Below are positions 9,831 through 19,182 of a stretch of 64,000 nucleotides of DNA, one piece after another. The notes beneath the pieces are model-generated. The model saw nothing but the letters and a program-made list of their open reading frames with translations. It was not told where the DNA came from and did no database searches. A program made the position numbers and the translations under genes. The DNA comes from Lederbergia lenta NBRC 16444 (GTDB lineage Bacteria > Bacillota > Bacilli > Bacillales > Bacillaceae_C): the NCBI RefSeq assembly GCF_001591545.1, contig NZ_BCVC01000001.1, positions 2,080,239-2,144,238 on the forward strand, in the 5' to 3' direction. How positions within the stretch are numbered: the stretch's first letter is position 1; the number at the start of each line of letters is the position of its first letter.

Positions 9831-10049
9831 TCATTTTGGGTCCGAATTGTATATTGCCACAGCCATTAAAATTATCCCAATTGGCAGAAGATAGCACTCT
9901 GGTCGATAAAAAATAAAACTCGCAAAATCATAAAAACTATGGCCAGTCGTTAATAAATTTAAATATGCAATAATACTTACTCCCCCAGAAACAGTAAGAC
10001 CAAAACCAATTAAAAATATGATTGAAGTAAACAGCATTTCATTGCACAT
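9831..10049 (-). CDS. Small two-helix membrane protein, unknown
   Basis: About 72 residues with two predicted transmembrane segments, around MLFTSIIFLIGFGLTVSGG and CYLLPIGIILMAVAIY. The ORF is open up to 10130, directly against the stop of the gene before it. However, the first 27 residues look unlike a leader, and AAAGGA lies 12 bases before the ATG at 10049, so I choose that start. An ATG four codons later is equally possible. It probably shares a transcript with the upstream DUF2268 gene. I recognise no named family, though short proteins of this shape occur in related Bacillaceae. Confidence 0.6.
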   Translation of the reverse strand: MCNEMLFTSIIFLIGFGLTVSGGVSIIAYLNLLTTGHSFYDFASFIFYRPECYLLPIGIILMAVAIYNSDPK

Positions 10050-10130
10050 CCTGTTTGCTTGTCCTTTACTAATAAATATATGATTAATTAAAGTTATAAG
10101 ACCAAAAATACCCTCTATCTTTGAGGGCAT

Positions 10131-10928
10131 TCATTTAAATTCCTTTCCATCTATAAAACTGTTTTCAATCAGCAATTGATCCGATGAAATACGGAGTGAT
10201 TCAGTGACAGTAAGCTTGTTATTATCAAGGTATCCATTCACGAGATTGACCCCTTGTGCATAACCCATCATTTGTGGAATTCTTTTTCGACCAAATAAAA
10301 GATCATCATGCATTCGATCTTTTTTCTTGAGCGTTAAATTTGGCTTATAATATCGCTGCCAATAATATCGCAATTCTCTTTCCGTAAATTTCTTTTGCCA
10401 ACTCATCGAATATTCTTCACCACAATACAATAATGCAGTTTGTTCTGCCAACCCTTCAAATACAAGGGAATCAAGTAGTGTGTAATCTTCCGTACTTTTA
10501 TTATTTCGGATCATTCTCGCAGCATGATGATATTCATGAATGAAAAGTGATTCCCAATACTTTTCATCTAGTGCCTCTGTTAAAAACAAAAAAATTTTAT
10601 GAGGCATTGAAATTCCTGCCCGCCCTTTTAATCCATGTTTGAAAAAGGAATTAGCTTCATTCAATGGAAAAATATAAATATCCACTTTTGGACCTTGCCA
10701 TTTTTTCCGATACAATTGATAATATTTATCTACTTTCTCCCAAACATTTTGCTTTTGTAACTTTTCAAACGTTTCCTTGGCTTTGTTTTCAGATTGATAT
10801 ATACCAAATTGTTTTAAATAATGATAAAAGTCTTCACTATCAGACACATCTGGCATAGCCCTTTGACACATTTTCACTGGATCTGCTATTTCAGCTTCAA
10901 GCCACTCGTTAGTAGCAATCACTGCCAT
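10131..10928 (-). CDS. yjaZ: DUF2268 putative Zn-dependent protease (YjaZ-like)
   Basis: A 265-residue protein of the DUF2268 family of predicted zinc-dependent proteases. The active-site motif HEYHH is at about residues 131-135 (HExxH), followed further on by an acidic EGLAEQ segment that can provide the third ligand. I start at the ATG at 10928, because GGAGGTG lies five bases upstream; the ORF also has an ATG five codons earlier that overlaps the ribosome site. In B. subtilis yjaZ follows fabF, as here. The cellular substrate is not known. The small membrane gene downstream is probably in the same operon. Confidence 0.88.
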   Translation of the reverse strand: MAVIATNEWLEAEIADPVKMCQRAMPDVSDSEDFYHYLKQFGIYQSENKAKETFEKLQKQNVWEKVDKYYQLYRKKWQGPKVDIYIFPLNEANSFFKHGLKGRAGISMPHKIFLFLTEALDEKYWESLFIHEYHHAARMIRNNKSTEDYTLLDSLVFEGLAEQTALLYCGEEYSMSWQKKFTERELRYYWQRYYKPNLTLKKKDRMHDDLLFGRKRIPQMMGYAQGVNLVNGYLDNNKLTVTESLRISSDQLLIENSFIDGKEFK

Positions 10929-11151
10929 TATCCCACCTCCCATGCCTTTATCATATTGTTCTCAATCTAGATGGTGCGGTTCCATTATTGTTCCTTTTTA
11001 GCATCGACTTTTTGTATATACTAGTGCTTATTAGCAACCATCTCAAAGTGAATTTTTTCAGAACCTCCGTCCTCACTGCGTATCAAGAGAATTCATTATT
11101 CTGATTGTGAGGTTATAATAGTTTTTTTTGTTTCAAATACAACATAAAAAA

Positions 11152-11179
11152 ACACGGCCTATATTATATAGACCGTGTC
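11152..11179 (-). terminator. Intrinsic terminator of fabF
   Basis: Arms ACACGG and CCGTGT with an inner CTATAT/ATATAG pair are followed on the minus strand by a run of Ts (11144-11151). Confidence 0.75.
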
Positions 11180-11188
11180 ACACACACA

Positions 11189-12424
11189 TTACTCATATTT
11201 TTTGAAAGCAATAGTGGCATTATGCCCTCCGAAACCAAGTGAGTTACTTAGCACTGCTTTGACATCTGCTTTTCTTGCTCCATTCACAACATAATCTAAG
11301 TCACAGTCAGGATCAGCTGTTTCATAATTCATTGTAGGAGGCATTATGCTGTCCTTGATAGCCAGAACCGAGAAGATCGCTTCAACACCGCCAGCAGCAC
11401 CTAGAAGATGCCCTGTCATAGATTTAGTTGAGCTTACTGCAAGTTTGTAAGCATGACTGCCAAACACTTCTTTAATTGCCATTGTTTCGTATTTATCATT
11501 ATATGGCGTGCTTGTACCATGAGCGTTAATATAATCAATATCCTCAGGCTTAAGCCCACCGTCCTCAATCGCGATTGTCATCGCACGAGCCCCACCTTCA
11601 CCACCAGGAGCCGGAGCAGTTATATGATGAGCATCCCCAGTTGAACCATAGCCCACTATTTCTGCATAAATCTTAGCTCCGCGTTGTAAGGCATGTTCTA
11701 GCTCTTCTAACACGACAATACCGGCACCTTCACCGATAACGAAGCCGTCACGATTTAAATCAAACGGTCTACTCGCTGTATGAGGATCTGGATTAGTTGT
11801 CAATGCCGTGTTAGCGCAGAAACCAGCAACTGCCATTTGTGTGATTGGCGCTTCAGCCCCACCAGCAATCATCGCTTCCGCATCACCTCGCTGAATCACT
11901 TTAAATGCATCACCAATCGAGTTTGTTCCAGTTGCACAAGCGGTAACAGTACAGGAGTTCACACCCTTAGCCCCTAAATAAATCGATACTTGACCTGCAG
12001 CCATATCTGGAATCATCATCGGAACAAAGAATGGACTTACCCGGCGATATCCCCTCTTTTGAAAAGTTTCAAATTGCTTCTCAAATGTTTCCATTCCGCC
12101 GATACCAGACCCAATCCAAACGCCAATCCGGTTTGCATTGTTCTCATCAATTTTTAAGTTAGCATCTTCTACTGCCATGAGTGCTGCTCCCACTGCATAG
12201 TGGGTAAACCTGTCCATTTTTCTAGCTTCTTTTTTCTCTATATACTTTTCTACATCGAAGTCTTTTATCTCAGCAGCAACTTTCGCCGAATATTGTTCAG
12301 GATCTAATCTTGTAAGTGGTCCTATACCAGATTTTCCAGCTAACACATTTTCCCAAGTAGTTGCCGCATTATTTCCAACTGGTGAAATAGCACCTATACC
12401 TGTTACTACTACTCTTTTCTTCAT
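11189..12424 (-). CDS. fabF: 3-oxoacyl-ACP synthase II (FabF)
   Basis: A condensing enzyme that elongates acyl-ACP with malonyl-ACP in type II fatty-acid synthesis. 411 residues from the ATG at 12424, which has AGGAG nine bases upstream; the ATG at 12433 abuts the ribosome site. The thiolase-fold triad is intact: the catalytic Cys is in TACATGTNS at about residue 163, with histidines in [11 protein letters not shown] and [10 protein letters not shown]. It follows fabH after about 105 bases, and I infer one operon under the FapR operator upstream of fabH. A terminator follows. Confidence 0.97.
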   Translation of the reverse strand: MKKRVVVTGIGAISPVGNNAATTWENVLAGKSGIGPLTRLDPEQYSAKVAAEIKDFDVEKYIEKKEARKMDRFTHYAVGAALMAVEDANLKIDENNANRIGVWIGSGIGGMETFEKQFETFQKRGYRRVSPFFVPMMIPDMAAGQVSIYLGAKGVNSCTVTACATGTNSIGDAFKVIQRGDAEAMIAGGAEAPITQMAVAGFCANTALTTNPDPHTASRPFDLNRDGFVIGEGAGIVVLEELEHALQRGAKIYAEIVGYGSTGDAHHITAPAPGGEGGARAMTIAIEDGGLKPEDIDYINAHGTSTPYNDKYETMAIKEVFGSHAYKLAVSSTKSMTGHLLGAAGGVEAIFSVLAIKDSIMPPTMNYETADPDCDLDYVVNGARKADVKAVLSNSLGFGGHNATIAFKKYE

Positions 12425-12528
12425 CTCATCCATCTCCTTTTTTCCTTCAAGAAGATTAAGGCTTACAAGAACTCGTGTAATCTGAATTTCTTTACCTAAG
12501 CTCAGCCATTGTTCCTTCTATTTTTTTA

Positions 12529-13461
12529 TTAACGGCCCCACTTTAGTGCTATTGCACCCCAAGTAAGACCACCACCAAATCCAACCATTACAATTATATC
12601 ATCGTCTTTAATTTTCCCTGATTCTAATTCATCACATAATGCCATTGGGATAGAGGCAGACGAAGTATTTCCATATTTATTAACTGTTTTCGCCATCTTT
12701 TCCTCAGGTAAATCTAATCTTTGTCTTGCCGCTTCCATAATTCGAATATTTGCTTGGTGAGGTATCAGGAAGTCCACATCATCTTTAGTAAGACCCGCTT
12801 TTTCAATTACATTAATAGAGGATTCCCCCATTTGTCTCACAGCGAATTTAAACACCTCACGACCATTCATCATGATATGTTCGTCTTGATATAGATGTTT
12901 ACCTCCAGTTCCATCTGCACCAAGTTCAAATGATAGTATGCCCCGATCCTCTGATACAGAACTTACTACCACTGCACCTGCACCATCGCCAAACAATACA
13001 GCTGTATTTCGATCATTCCAATCCGTAATCGTTGATAATTTCTCAACTCCTACGATTAAAACATGCTTATTGGCGCCACTTTCGATAAACTGCTTTGCAG
13101 TAGCAAGGCCATACATGAAGCCAGCACACGCTGCGCTAATATCCATAGCAGATGCTTTCACACATCCTAAGCGTTCTTGTAGCATACAAGAAACTGTCGG
13201 GAATGGTTGATCTGGTGTTACGGTCGCTACAAGAATCATATCTATTTCTTCTGGCGATATTCCAGCGTTTGCAATTGCTTCCTTCGCCGCAGCATAAGCC
13301 ATATCAGATGTATTCATATCATCTGCAGCAATCCTTCTTTCTTCTATACCTGTACGTGTTTTAATCCATTCATCAGAAGTATCTACCATTTTTTCTAAAT
13401 CTTTATTTGTGAGCACCTTTTCTGGTGCATATTTTCCTACGCCAATTATTCCAGCTTTCAT
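12529..13461 (-). CDS. fabH: 3-oxoacyl-ACP synthase III (FabH)
   Basis: FabH starts fatty-acid synthesis by condensing acyl-CoA with malonyl-ACP; in Bacillus-type species it prefers branched primers. The 310 residues carry the triad Cys (SAACAG, residue 112), His (IPHQANIR) and Asn ([10 protein letters not shown]). The start ATG follows GCGGGGATC. It is first in a fabH-fabF unit with a promoter and FapR box directly upstream. B. subtilis has comZ and med between yjaV and fabHA; both are missing here. Whether a second fabH exists elsewhere cannot be known from the window. Confidence 0.96.
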   Translation of the reverse strand: MKAGIIGVGKYAPEKVLTNKDLEKMVDTSDEWIKTRTGIEERRIAADDMNTSDMAYAAAKEAIANAGISPEEIDMILVATVTPDQPFPTVSCMLQERLGCVKASAMDISAACAGFMYGLATAKQFIESGANKHVLIVGVEKLSTITDWNDRNTAVLFGDGAGAVVVSSVSEDRGILSFELGADGTGGKHLYQDEHIMMNGREVFKFAVRQMGESSINVIEKAGLTKDDVDFLIPHQANIRIMEAARQRLDLPEEKMAKTVNKYGNTSSASIPMALCDELESGKIKDDDIIVMVGFGGGLTWGAIALKWGR

Positions 13462-13510
13462 GTAGCTGATCCCCGCTTCCTTATCTAAATTCCATTTTTT
13501 ATCATCATAT

Positions 13511-13556
13511 ATTAGGACTTGGTACTAATTATAGCATTCTTATAAATTAATGTCAC
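13511..13556 (-). promoter_or_regulatory. fabHF promoter with FapR operator
   Basis: On the minus strand a GTGACA -35 (13551-13556), a 17-base spacer and a TATAAT -10 (13528-13533) precede fabH. The downstream part (13511-13529) reads ATTAGTACCAAGTCCTAAT, which fits the known FapR box (TTAGTACC...TAAT). FapR is the malonyl-CoA-responsive repressor of lipid synthesis. Overlap with the -10 and start region fits repression. The fapR gene is not in the window. Confidence 0.85.
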
Positions 13557-13601
13557 TAAAAATTCCTGTTTATTAGCGTAAATATAATGTATACTGATCT
13601 C

Positions 13602-14177
13602 TTACATTCCTACGTCTTCTAGTATAACATCTGGAAAATCAGTTATGGAATCACAGATTATTTTTTCCACATCTTGCTTATTATTCGTTTGCAAATAGAT
13701 ATAACCTTGCATTTCTGCAGGAGGTAAATAATACTCTTTTACTTGGTGATTATTCTTCCCCACATTCCTCACGAACGATTCTACTTTTTTATAAAGTGTA
13801 TGATGATTCATATTAGATTTAAAGCCATGTAAGAAAATAAATTTTTTACTACTTTCCCATGGAACATACATATCAAGCATTCGAAGGAGTTGCTCATGAC
13901 TCCTATCATATTTGTGGTTCGTATAATCTAATATTGGTATTATGTAGCATTCTGCTTGCTCCATGACTCTGGGTTGATCCTTAACCGATTGCTGTTGATT
14001 TATTAGCATTAATTCTACATGTGCATTTCTACCTATTTGCATCCAACGATCTTCACACTCCTCAGTTTGCCAATTTGCATGATCAACTGCATAAACATAA
14101 CATCCTAAATCAAGTAGCTTTGCACATACTTCGAATCCATACTGCTGCCTTGCCCCAAATACGACAGCTGATCTCAT
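13602..14177 (-). CDS. YjaV-like conserved protein of unknown function
   Basis: A 191-residue protein whose N-terminus (SAVVFGARQQYGFEVCAKLLDLG, then YVYAVD) resembles the first beta-alpha-beta unit of a Rossmann fold, without a clean GxGxxG. The rest has no motif I know. Its place between yjzD and fabH matches yjaV in B. subtilis, so a YjaV homologue is likely but rests on position. The ATG at 14177 has AAAGGGGG at a suitable distance. No membrane segment or signal peptide is seen. Confidence 0.7.
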   Translation of the reverse strand: MRSAVVFGARQQYGFEVCAKLLDLGCYVYAVDHANWQTEECEDRWMQIGRNAHVELMLINQQQSVKDQPRVMEQAECYIIPILDYTNHKYDRSHEQLLRMLDMYVPWESSKKFIFLHGFKSNMNHHTLYKKVESFVRNVGKNNHQVKEYYLPPAEMQGYIYLQTNNKQDVEKIICDSITDFPDVILEDVGM

Positions 14178-14399
14178 CCCATTATCCCCCTTTATGATTT
14201 CACCTATATTTATCTTATGTATGAAACGGTAACACTGAACTACACTTTTCAGGAATAGGTGGACTTTAACACTATACTAATAGCTATTTGAATTTTCTCT
14301 TTAACAATATATCTAATTATGGTATGATCAATGAGTCTGAATTCAAGATGTGATTTTATACATATTATATATATTTTATTTGAAACGAGGTGTTTTTCG

Positions 14400-14588
14400 A
14401 TGAAATATTTCTGGACTCTTGTATGGGGATTCATCCTCACGCATGTATTAGCATATGTAGCCAATTCAATGCTCGGCCTTCCCTACGAATTTAAATCAGC
14501 TAGTATTTTGGCCATCGGTGTGATCATCTTACTTTATTTCGCAGCCGCAGCTTTATATGTAGACCCTTCTAAAAAACAACACTCATAA
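14400..14588 (+). CDS. yjzD: YjzD family membrane protein (DUF2929)
   Basis: A 62-residue protein with two transmembrane helices (FWTLVWGFILTHVLAYV and SILAIGVIILLYFAAAALYV) and a short hydrophilic tail, matching the DUF2929/YjzD family. The start is the ATG at 14400, with ACGAGGTG seven bases upstream; a longer in-frame ORF upstream lacks a ribosome site. The family has no established function. It is the only plus-strand gene in this stretch and converges on clpB, with a shared terminator. yjzD lies in the same neighbourhood in B. subtilis. Confidence 0.85.
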   Translation: MKYFWTLVWGFILTHVLAYVANSMLGLPYEFKSASILAIGVIILLYFAAAALYVDPSKKQHS

Positions 14589-14610
14589 ACTCGCCGTTAC
14601 CGGCGAGTTT
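14587..14610. terminator. Bidirectional terminator between yjzD and clpB
   Basis: Perfect 10-bp arms AAACTCGCCG and CGGCGAGTTT with a TTAC loop. The 5' arm overlaps the yjzD stop codon. Confidence 0.85.
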
Positions 14611-14612
14611 AT

Positions 14613-17219
14613 TTATTTTCTTATGCTTATTTTTAATCCATTGCCCACTGCATCCACTATAACTGTATTATAAGGATGAACATTTCCAGCAATAATTTCT
14701 TTAGCTAATGCTGTTTCAACCCTGCTCTGTAAATATCTTTTCAATGGACGGGCACCATAAACCGGGTCATATGCTGCATCTGCGACAAATTGCAATGCAT
14801 TGTCTGTCATTTCTAATTGTATATACTGTGAACTAAGTCTTTCTTGTAATTCTTCAGCCAATTTCGAAACAATTCCAGTAATATTTGCCAAGCTTAATGG
14901 CTTAAATAAAATGATATCATCAATCCTGTTCAAAAATTCAGGGCGGAATGAAGCCCGTAGTTGTCCAAGGACTAGTTCTTTCGTTTGTTCATCAATCATT
15001 TCTTCCTCTTTTTCACGTTCTAATAAATGTGCAGAACCAATGTTAGAGGTCATAATAATCACTGTATTTTTAAAGTCAATTCGTCTACCTTGCGAATCTG
15101 TAATTCTTCCATCATCTAGCACTTGCAACAAAATATTAAATACTTCTGGATGCGCTTTTTCAATTTCATCAAGCAGAATAACAGAATATGGTTTGCGTCT
15201 CACTGCTTCTGTTAATTGACCACCCTCTTCATAGCCGACATAGCCGGGAGGTGCACCTATCAACCGGGAGACAGCATGCTTTTCCATATATTCGGACATA
15301 TCAATTCGAATCATATGTTCTTCACTGTCAAAGAGAGTTTCTGCAAGCGCCTTAGCCAATTCTGTTTTCCCGACACCAGTTGGCCCGAGAAAAATAAAAG
15401 AACCAATTGGGCGATTAGGATCTTTAATTCCTGCTCTAGCTCGAAGAACAGCATTACTCACTAGCTCGACAGCTTCGTCTTGCCCGATTACCCGCTCTTG
15501 TAAGATACTCTCAAGCCTTAATAGCTTTTCACGTTCCCCTTCCACTAATTTCATGACTGGTATTCCTGTCCATCGTGATACAATATCCGCAATCTCATCT
15601 TCTGTTACTTCTTCTTTGACTAATCGATTTTCATCCCCATGTTTTGTAGCCAGTTTTTCATCGAGAAGCTGTAACTCCTTCTCAACCGCAGGGATGCGTC
15701 CATGGCGAAGCTCCGCCGCTTTATTTAAATCATACTCACTCTCCGCATCTTCTAATTCTCTGCGAAGTTTATCTAATTGTTCACGTTTTTCTTGAATATG
15801 CATGATTTCATCTTTTTCTGCTTGCCATTTTGCTTTCATCTCATTTGATTTTTCTTTTAAATCCGCTAAATCTCTTTGAAGAATTTCAAGACGTTCTTTA
15901 CTCGCTTCGTCTTCCTCTTTTTGCAACGCTGCCTCTTCTATTTCCAACTGCATGACCCGTCTTGTTACTTCATCGAGTTCGCTTGGCATCGAATCAATTT
16001 CTACTCGTATATTCGCACATGCCTCATCAATTAGGTCAATCGCCTTATCAGGCAAGAAACGATCAGTAATATAACGGTCAGAAAGAGTAGCAGCAGCAAC
16101 GATTGCTCTGTCATGAATATTGACTCCGTGATGTATTTCAAAACGTTCTTTTAAGCCTCTCAAAATAGATACAGTATCTTCTACTGTTGGCTCTGGAACG
16201 AGTACCTTTTGAAAACGACGTTCCAATGCTGGATCCTTTTCAATATTAAGCCTATACTCATCCAAAGTCGTCGCACCAATACAATGCAACTCACCTCGCG
16301 CAAGCATCGGCTTCAACATATTTCCAGCATCCATCGACCCTTCTGTTTTCCCCGCTCCAACAATTGTGTGTATTTCATCAATAAATAGTAATATTTTCCC
16401 TTCACTATTTTTAATTTCTTGAAGAACAGCTTTAAGACGCTCTTCAAATTCACCGCGAAATTTTGCGCCTGCAATAAGTGCTCCCATATCCAGTGAATAA
16501 ATAGTCTTATCTTTCAGACCTTCTGGTACATCACGTCTCAAAATACGCTGTGCCAGCCCTTCTACAATCGCTGTTTTACCGACTCCTGGCTCTCCAATTA
16601 AAACAGGGTTGTTTTTAGTTTTACGCGATAAGATTCGAATGACATTTCTGATTTCATTATCTCGACCAATAACCGGATCTAGTTTTCCCGATTTTACTTC
16701 AGCTACTAAATCCCTTCCATACTTTTTTAATGCTTCATATGTTGTTTCAGGATTTTGTGACACGATTCTTTGTCCACCTCTTATCTTTTCAATTTCTTCT
16801 TTTAATCGCACTTTTGTTAACCCTTGCCTTGATAAAAATAAAGTTAATGGATGATTTCTTTGTTCCATTAAAGCCAATGCAAAGTGTTCAACAGATAAAT
16901 AATCATCTTCAAACGATTTTTTTTGTTTCTCAGCGGAATCTAATAGCCTTTGTAAATTTGCCTCTAAATACTGTCCTCCCTTTATTCCTTCTCCGGTAAC
17001 TTGTGGCTTCTTTTCTAATAATTGATCAATTTCTAGTTGAAGGCTGCTTCTTGCAATGCCTAAACGCTCGTATAAATTTGTTAGTAAGCTATCATTTTTT
17101 GCCGCTAAGGCTTTCCAGAGATGAGAAATATCGATTTCTGGATGATTCATTCGCACCGCTAGCTGCTGTGCTTCTGCAAAAGCTTCTTGCATGGTTGAAG
17201 TCATTTTACTTAAATCCAT
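14613..17219 (-). CDS. clpB: ATP-dependent disaggregase ClpB
   Basis: ClpB is a hexameric AAA+ chaperone that extracts proteins from aggregates together with DnaK. The 868 residues comprise an N-domain, a first AAA+ module (Walker A GEPGVGKT), a long coiled-coil middle domain rich in E, K and R, and a second AAA+ module (GPTGVGKT). I start at the ATG at 17219, with GGGAGG ten bases upstream; the ORF extends 33 codons further into the upstream hairpin and is not used. B. subtilis itself lacks clpB, but many Bacillaceae have it at this place. I find no CIRCE or CtsR box upstream. Confidence 0.96.
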   Translation of the reverse strand: MDLSKMTSTMQEAFAEAQQLAVRMNHPEIDISHLWKALAAKNDSLLTNLYERLGIARSSLQLEIDQLLEKKPQVTGEGIKGGQYLEANLQRLLDSAEKQKKSFEDDYLSVEHFALALMEQRNHPLTLFLSRQGLTKVRLKEEIEKIRGGQRIVSQNPETTYEALKKYGRDLVAEVKSGKLDPVIGRDNEIRNVIRILSRKTKNNPVLIGEPGVGKTAIVEGLAQRILRRDVPEGLKDKTIYSLDMGALIAGAKFRGEFEERLKAVLQEIKNSEGKILLFIDEIHTIVGAGKTEGSMDAGNMLKPMLARGELHCIGATTLDEYRLNIEKDPALERRFQKVLVPEPTVEDTVSILRGLKERFEIHHGVNIHDRAIVAAATLSDRYITDRFLPDKAIDLIDEACANIRVEIDSMPSELDEVTRRVMQLEIEEAALQKEEDEASKERLEILQRDLADLKEKSNEMKAKWQAEKDEIMHIQEKREQLDKLRRELEDAESEYDLNKAAELRHGRIPAVEKELQLLDEKLATKHGDENRLVKEEVTEDEIADIVSRWTGIPVMKLVEGEREKLLRLESILQERVIGQDEAVELVSNAVLRARAGIKDPNRPIGSFIFLGPTGVGKTELAKALAETLFDSEEHMIRIDMSEYMEKHAVSRLIGAPPGYVGYEEGGQLTEAVRRKPYSVILLDEIEKAHPEVFNILLQVLDDGRITDSQGRRIDFKNTVIIMTSNIGSAHLLEREKEEEMIDEQTKELVLGQLRASFRPEFLNRIDDIILFKPLSLANITGIVSKLAEELQERLSSQYIQLEMTDNALQFVADAAYDPVYGARPLKRYLQSRVETALAKEIIAGNVHPYNTVIVDAVGNGLKISIRK

Positions 17220-17262
17220 TATTTCGTGCCTCCCTAGGAATACCAAAATAGACATAAAAATT

Positions 17263-17302
17263 AAAAATAGCGGAAGCATCCATAAGGAGCATCCCGCTAT
17301 TA
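17263..17302 (-). terminator. Terminator-like hairpin between yitW and clpB
   Basis: AATAGCGG pairs with CCGCTATT (8 bp, extended by two pairs, then a 3x3 internal loop and a 3-bp tip) and is followed by TTTTTAATTTTT on the minus strand. It ends only about 40 bases before the clpB ATG, leaving little room for a separate clpB promoter. Confidence 0.75.
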
Positions 17303-17342
17303 TTTTTCCCGTAATCATTGAAGATGAAACAGGTAATTCTTA

Positions 17343-17651
17343 TTATGATATGCCTAAAGCTATTTTCGCATAACGTGACATTTTATCTTTAGACCATGCT
17401 GGACTCCATACGATATCTACTTCCGTTTCTTTTACTTCAGGAATATCAGACAATGCAGCTTGAACCTGATCAACGATAACTCCTGCAAGTGGACAACCCA
17501 TCGAAGTCAGAGTCATTGTTACCGTAGCTTGACCTGCTTCATTAAGGTCTACGTCATAAACGAGCCCAAGATTTACTATATCAACACCTAGCTCAGGGTC
17601 AATTACTTGCTCCAAAGCACCGAGTAAATTTTCTTTTAACGCTTCATCCAT
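17343..17651 (-). CDS. yitW: DUF59/MIP18-type Fe-S assembly factor (YitW)
   Basis: A 102-residue protein of the MIP18/DUF59 family, which includes SufT and PaaD-like factors that help mature iron-sulfur proteins. The family signature DPELGVDIVNLGLVYDV lies near residues 18-34, and the conserved cysteine is in MTSMGCPLAG. The ATG has an AAAGGAG ribosome site. It lies upstream of clpB and downstream of yitV in the same direction. A role in Fe-S maturation is inferred from the family. Confidence 0.92.
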   Translation of the reverse strand: MDEALKENLLGALEQVIDPELGVDIVNLGLVYDVDLNEAGQATVTMTLTSMGCPLAGVIVDQVQAALSDIPEVKETEVDIVWSPAWSKDKMSRYAKIALGIS

Positions 17652-17754
17652 TAATCAGCACTCCTTTCAATAACGATTCTATATATATCATACCAAACGT
17701 ACATAGATTTCACACTGAAAAGACTTTCTTTTCAATAAAAACATTTCGTAGCCC

Positions 17755-18513
17755 TCATAGATGCTCTACAAACCACGCAACAGTTTCAAGAAGTGCCTCT
17801 CTACTTACCTTATGCCCAGCCTTCTCATCTACAATAAATTTAAATGTATCGGCATTTCCTTTTTTTATTCTTTCGTAAAACTCATATGTAGGCTTGAATG
17901 GAACTACTGGGTCTTTCATGCCATGCCAGAATAAAATCGGCCTGCCATCAATGAGTTCCGCTTGTTTACTTAGATCAAAAGGTTTTAACATGGAAAACTT
18001 TTCCTCGAGTTGTTCATCTGAAAAAGGTATGTTGATGTTCGCTTCTTTAAGTTGCGCAATTTGCGACCTTGATAATTGTTCATAATTTGGGCTTCCCATT
18101 AGGCTAACCGCAGCCTTAATCCATTTATATTGTGTTAAAGCACCTAATGTTATAATTCCTCCCATCGATGTACCGACGAGACCGATTCTTTCTTCATCGA
18201 CCATTCTTCTTGTTGCATATTCTTCTTTTATTGTAGCTAATTCACCTATCGTTTGAATAACAATATCCCAAAATTTATAGCTTACCTTTTCAAACGGAAT
18301 TCCTGTATTTCTTTCACCATGTAATTTCGTTTCAGGTAAGATTACACGAAAACCTCTTTCAGCTAGTAAATAAGCAAAATGTAAATTATGCTCTTTAGCT
18401 GAAGTAAAACCATGTACAAAAAAAACGAGTGGAAGCATCTCATTGTATTTTCCTGTTTCAACTACATGTAAAAGTGGAATGTCGCTTATATTTTCTTTAT
18501 GTATTTCAATCAC
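17755..18513 (-). CDS. yitV: Alpha/beta-hydrolase esterase (YitV)
   Basis: A 252-residue alpha/beta hydrolase of the dienelactone-hydrolase/prolyl-oligopeptidase-like type. The nucleophile elbow is GTSMGG, the oxyanion strand is FFVHGF near residue 31, the acid lies in FWHGMKDPVVP, and the histidine is in KAGHKVS. The start is GTG, with GGGAGAG upstream. It is cytoplasmic, as no signal is present. B. subtilis YitV is annotated as a putative esterase in the same gene order (yitW-yitV-yitT). yitU is absent here. The substrate is unknown. Confidence 0.88.
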   Translation of the reverse strand: MIEIHKENISDIPLLHVVETGKYNEMLPLVFFVHGFTSAKEHNLHFAYLLAERGFRVILPETKLHGERNTGIPFEKVSYKFWDIVIQTIGELATIKEEYATRRMVDEERIGLVGTSMGGIITLGALTQYKWIKAAVSLMGSPNYEQLSRSQIAQLKEANINIPFSDEQLEEKFSMLKPFDLSKQAELIDGRPILFWHGMKDPVVPFKPTYEFYERIKKGNADTFKFIVDEKAGHKVSREALLETVAWFVEHL

Positions 18514-18739
18514 GATGCTCTCTCCCTTTTTCTATCCAATTATACCTATTAAGTTTAGCATTAGCATGTGCATTTTTCCAAAGAAAGGATTTTGGAATTA
18601 CCAAAAGGACCTCATCTATATTTTCTAGTCCAAAAAATGTATCTCTTTGACTTTCTGATTAAACAAACGAATTCTGTAAACAATACATATTGAAAGTAGC
18701 AAGTGTTTCTCTCTAATTCCAATAAAGGCGGTGTTAAGC

Positions 18740-18904
18740 TTGGGTAAACGCAGCAAATCAAAACGTTTCATCCAGCAAGGCAAAAACTCTGTAGAACAGC
18801 ATGCAGAACGTTTTCCATACCGTTCCACTTTAGCAGATGAGGAAGAGAAAGAAATGAATTTCATGGAAGAAACGTCGCTTGGAGGTTTAAATAATGAGGG
18901 ATAG
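18740..18904 (+). CDS. Small hydrophilic protein of unknown function
   Basis: A 54-residue ORF with a TTG start and a strong AAGGCGGTG site nine bases before it. The N-terminal half is basic (GKRSKSKRF); the C-terminal half is acidic (ADEEEKEMNFMEE). It overlaps the start of the next gene by 11 bases, which suggests translational coupling in one transcript. I recognise no family. A minus-strand ORF across this region (18625-19101) is a shadow: it has no ribosome site and runs through a terminator side. Confidence 0.65.
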   Translation: MGKRSKSKRFIQQGKNSVEQHAERFPYRSTLADEEEKEMNFMEETSLGGLNNEG

Positions 18905-19094
18905 ACTTTTTGAGGAAGCAAGGCGTTTTGTAGAACAGGCTCAATTAATAGCTTCTGAAAATAGTGATCCCCATGATCAAGCAAAAGCATTGGATATAGC
19001 GAAAAATGCTGTTTCATCGGCATTCGCGAATTCGACTTTTGCACAACAGCGACAGCTTCAAGAATTTCAGCACACACTTGACCGACTTTCTTAA
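18894..19094 (+). CDS. DUF3813 family protein (YitR-like)
   Basis: A 66-residue, mostly helical, soluble protein matching the DUF3813 family: MRDRLFEEARRFVEQA followed by DQAKALDIAKNAVSSAFANS. The ATG at 18894 lies inside the end of the preceding 54-residue ORF, so the pair is probably coupled. The position next to yitT and yitS fits YitR of B. subtilis, whose function is unknown. A strong hairpin terminator follows, shared with convergent yitT. Confidence 0.75.
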   Translation: MRDRLFEEARRFVEQAQLIASENSDPHDQAKALDIAKNAVSSAFANSTFAQQRQLQEFQHTLDRLS

Positions 19095-19114
19095 ACCCCA
19101 AACAATTGGGTCAT

Positions 19115-19151
19115 AAAACGGCGTTGTCACAATAGGTGACAACGCCGTTTT
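19115..19151. terminator. Bidirectional terminator, DUF3813 gene and yitT
   Basis: Perfect 16-bp arms AAAACGGCGTTGTCAC and GTGACAACGCCGTTTT with a 5-base loop lie between convergent genes. Confidence 0.9.
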
Positions 19152-19182
19152 CCTTATTCATTCAATTAAGTGTCTGGTTCAT

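Noticed and set aside
14249..14464. 71-codon minus-strand ORF overlapping yjzD
   Set aside because: Shadow of yjzD and its leader; no ribosome site.
18625..19101. 158-codon minus-strand ORF
   Set aside because: It lies opposite two plus-strand small genes with good ribosome sites and has no ribosome site or family resemblance of its own.
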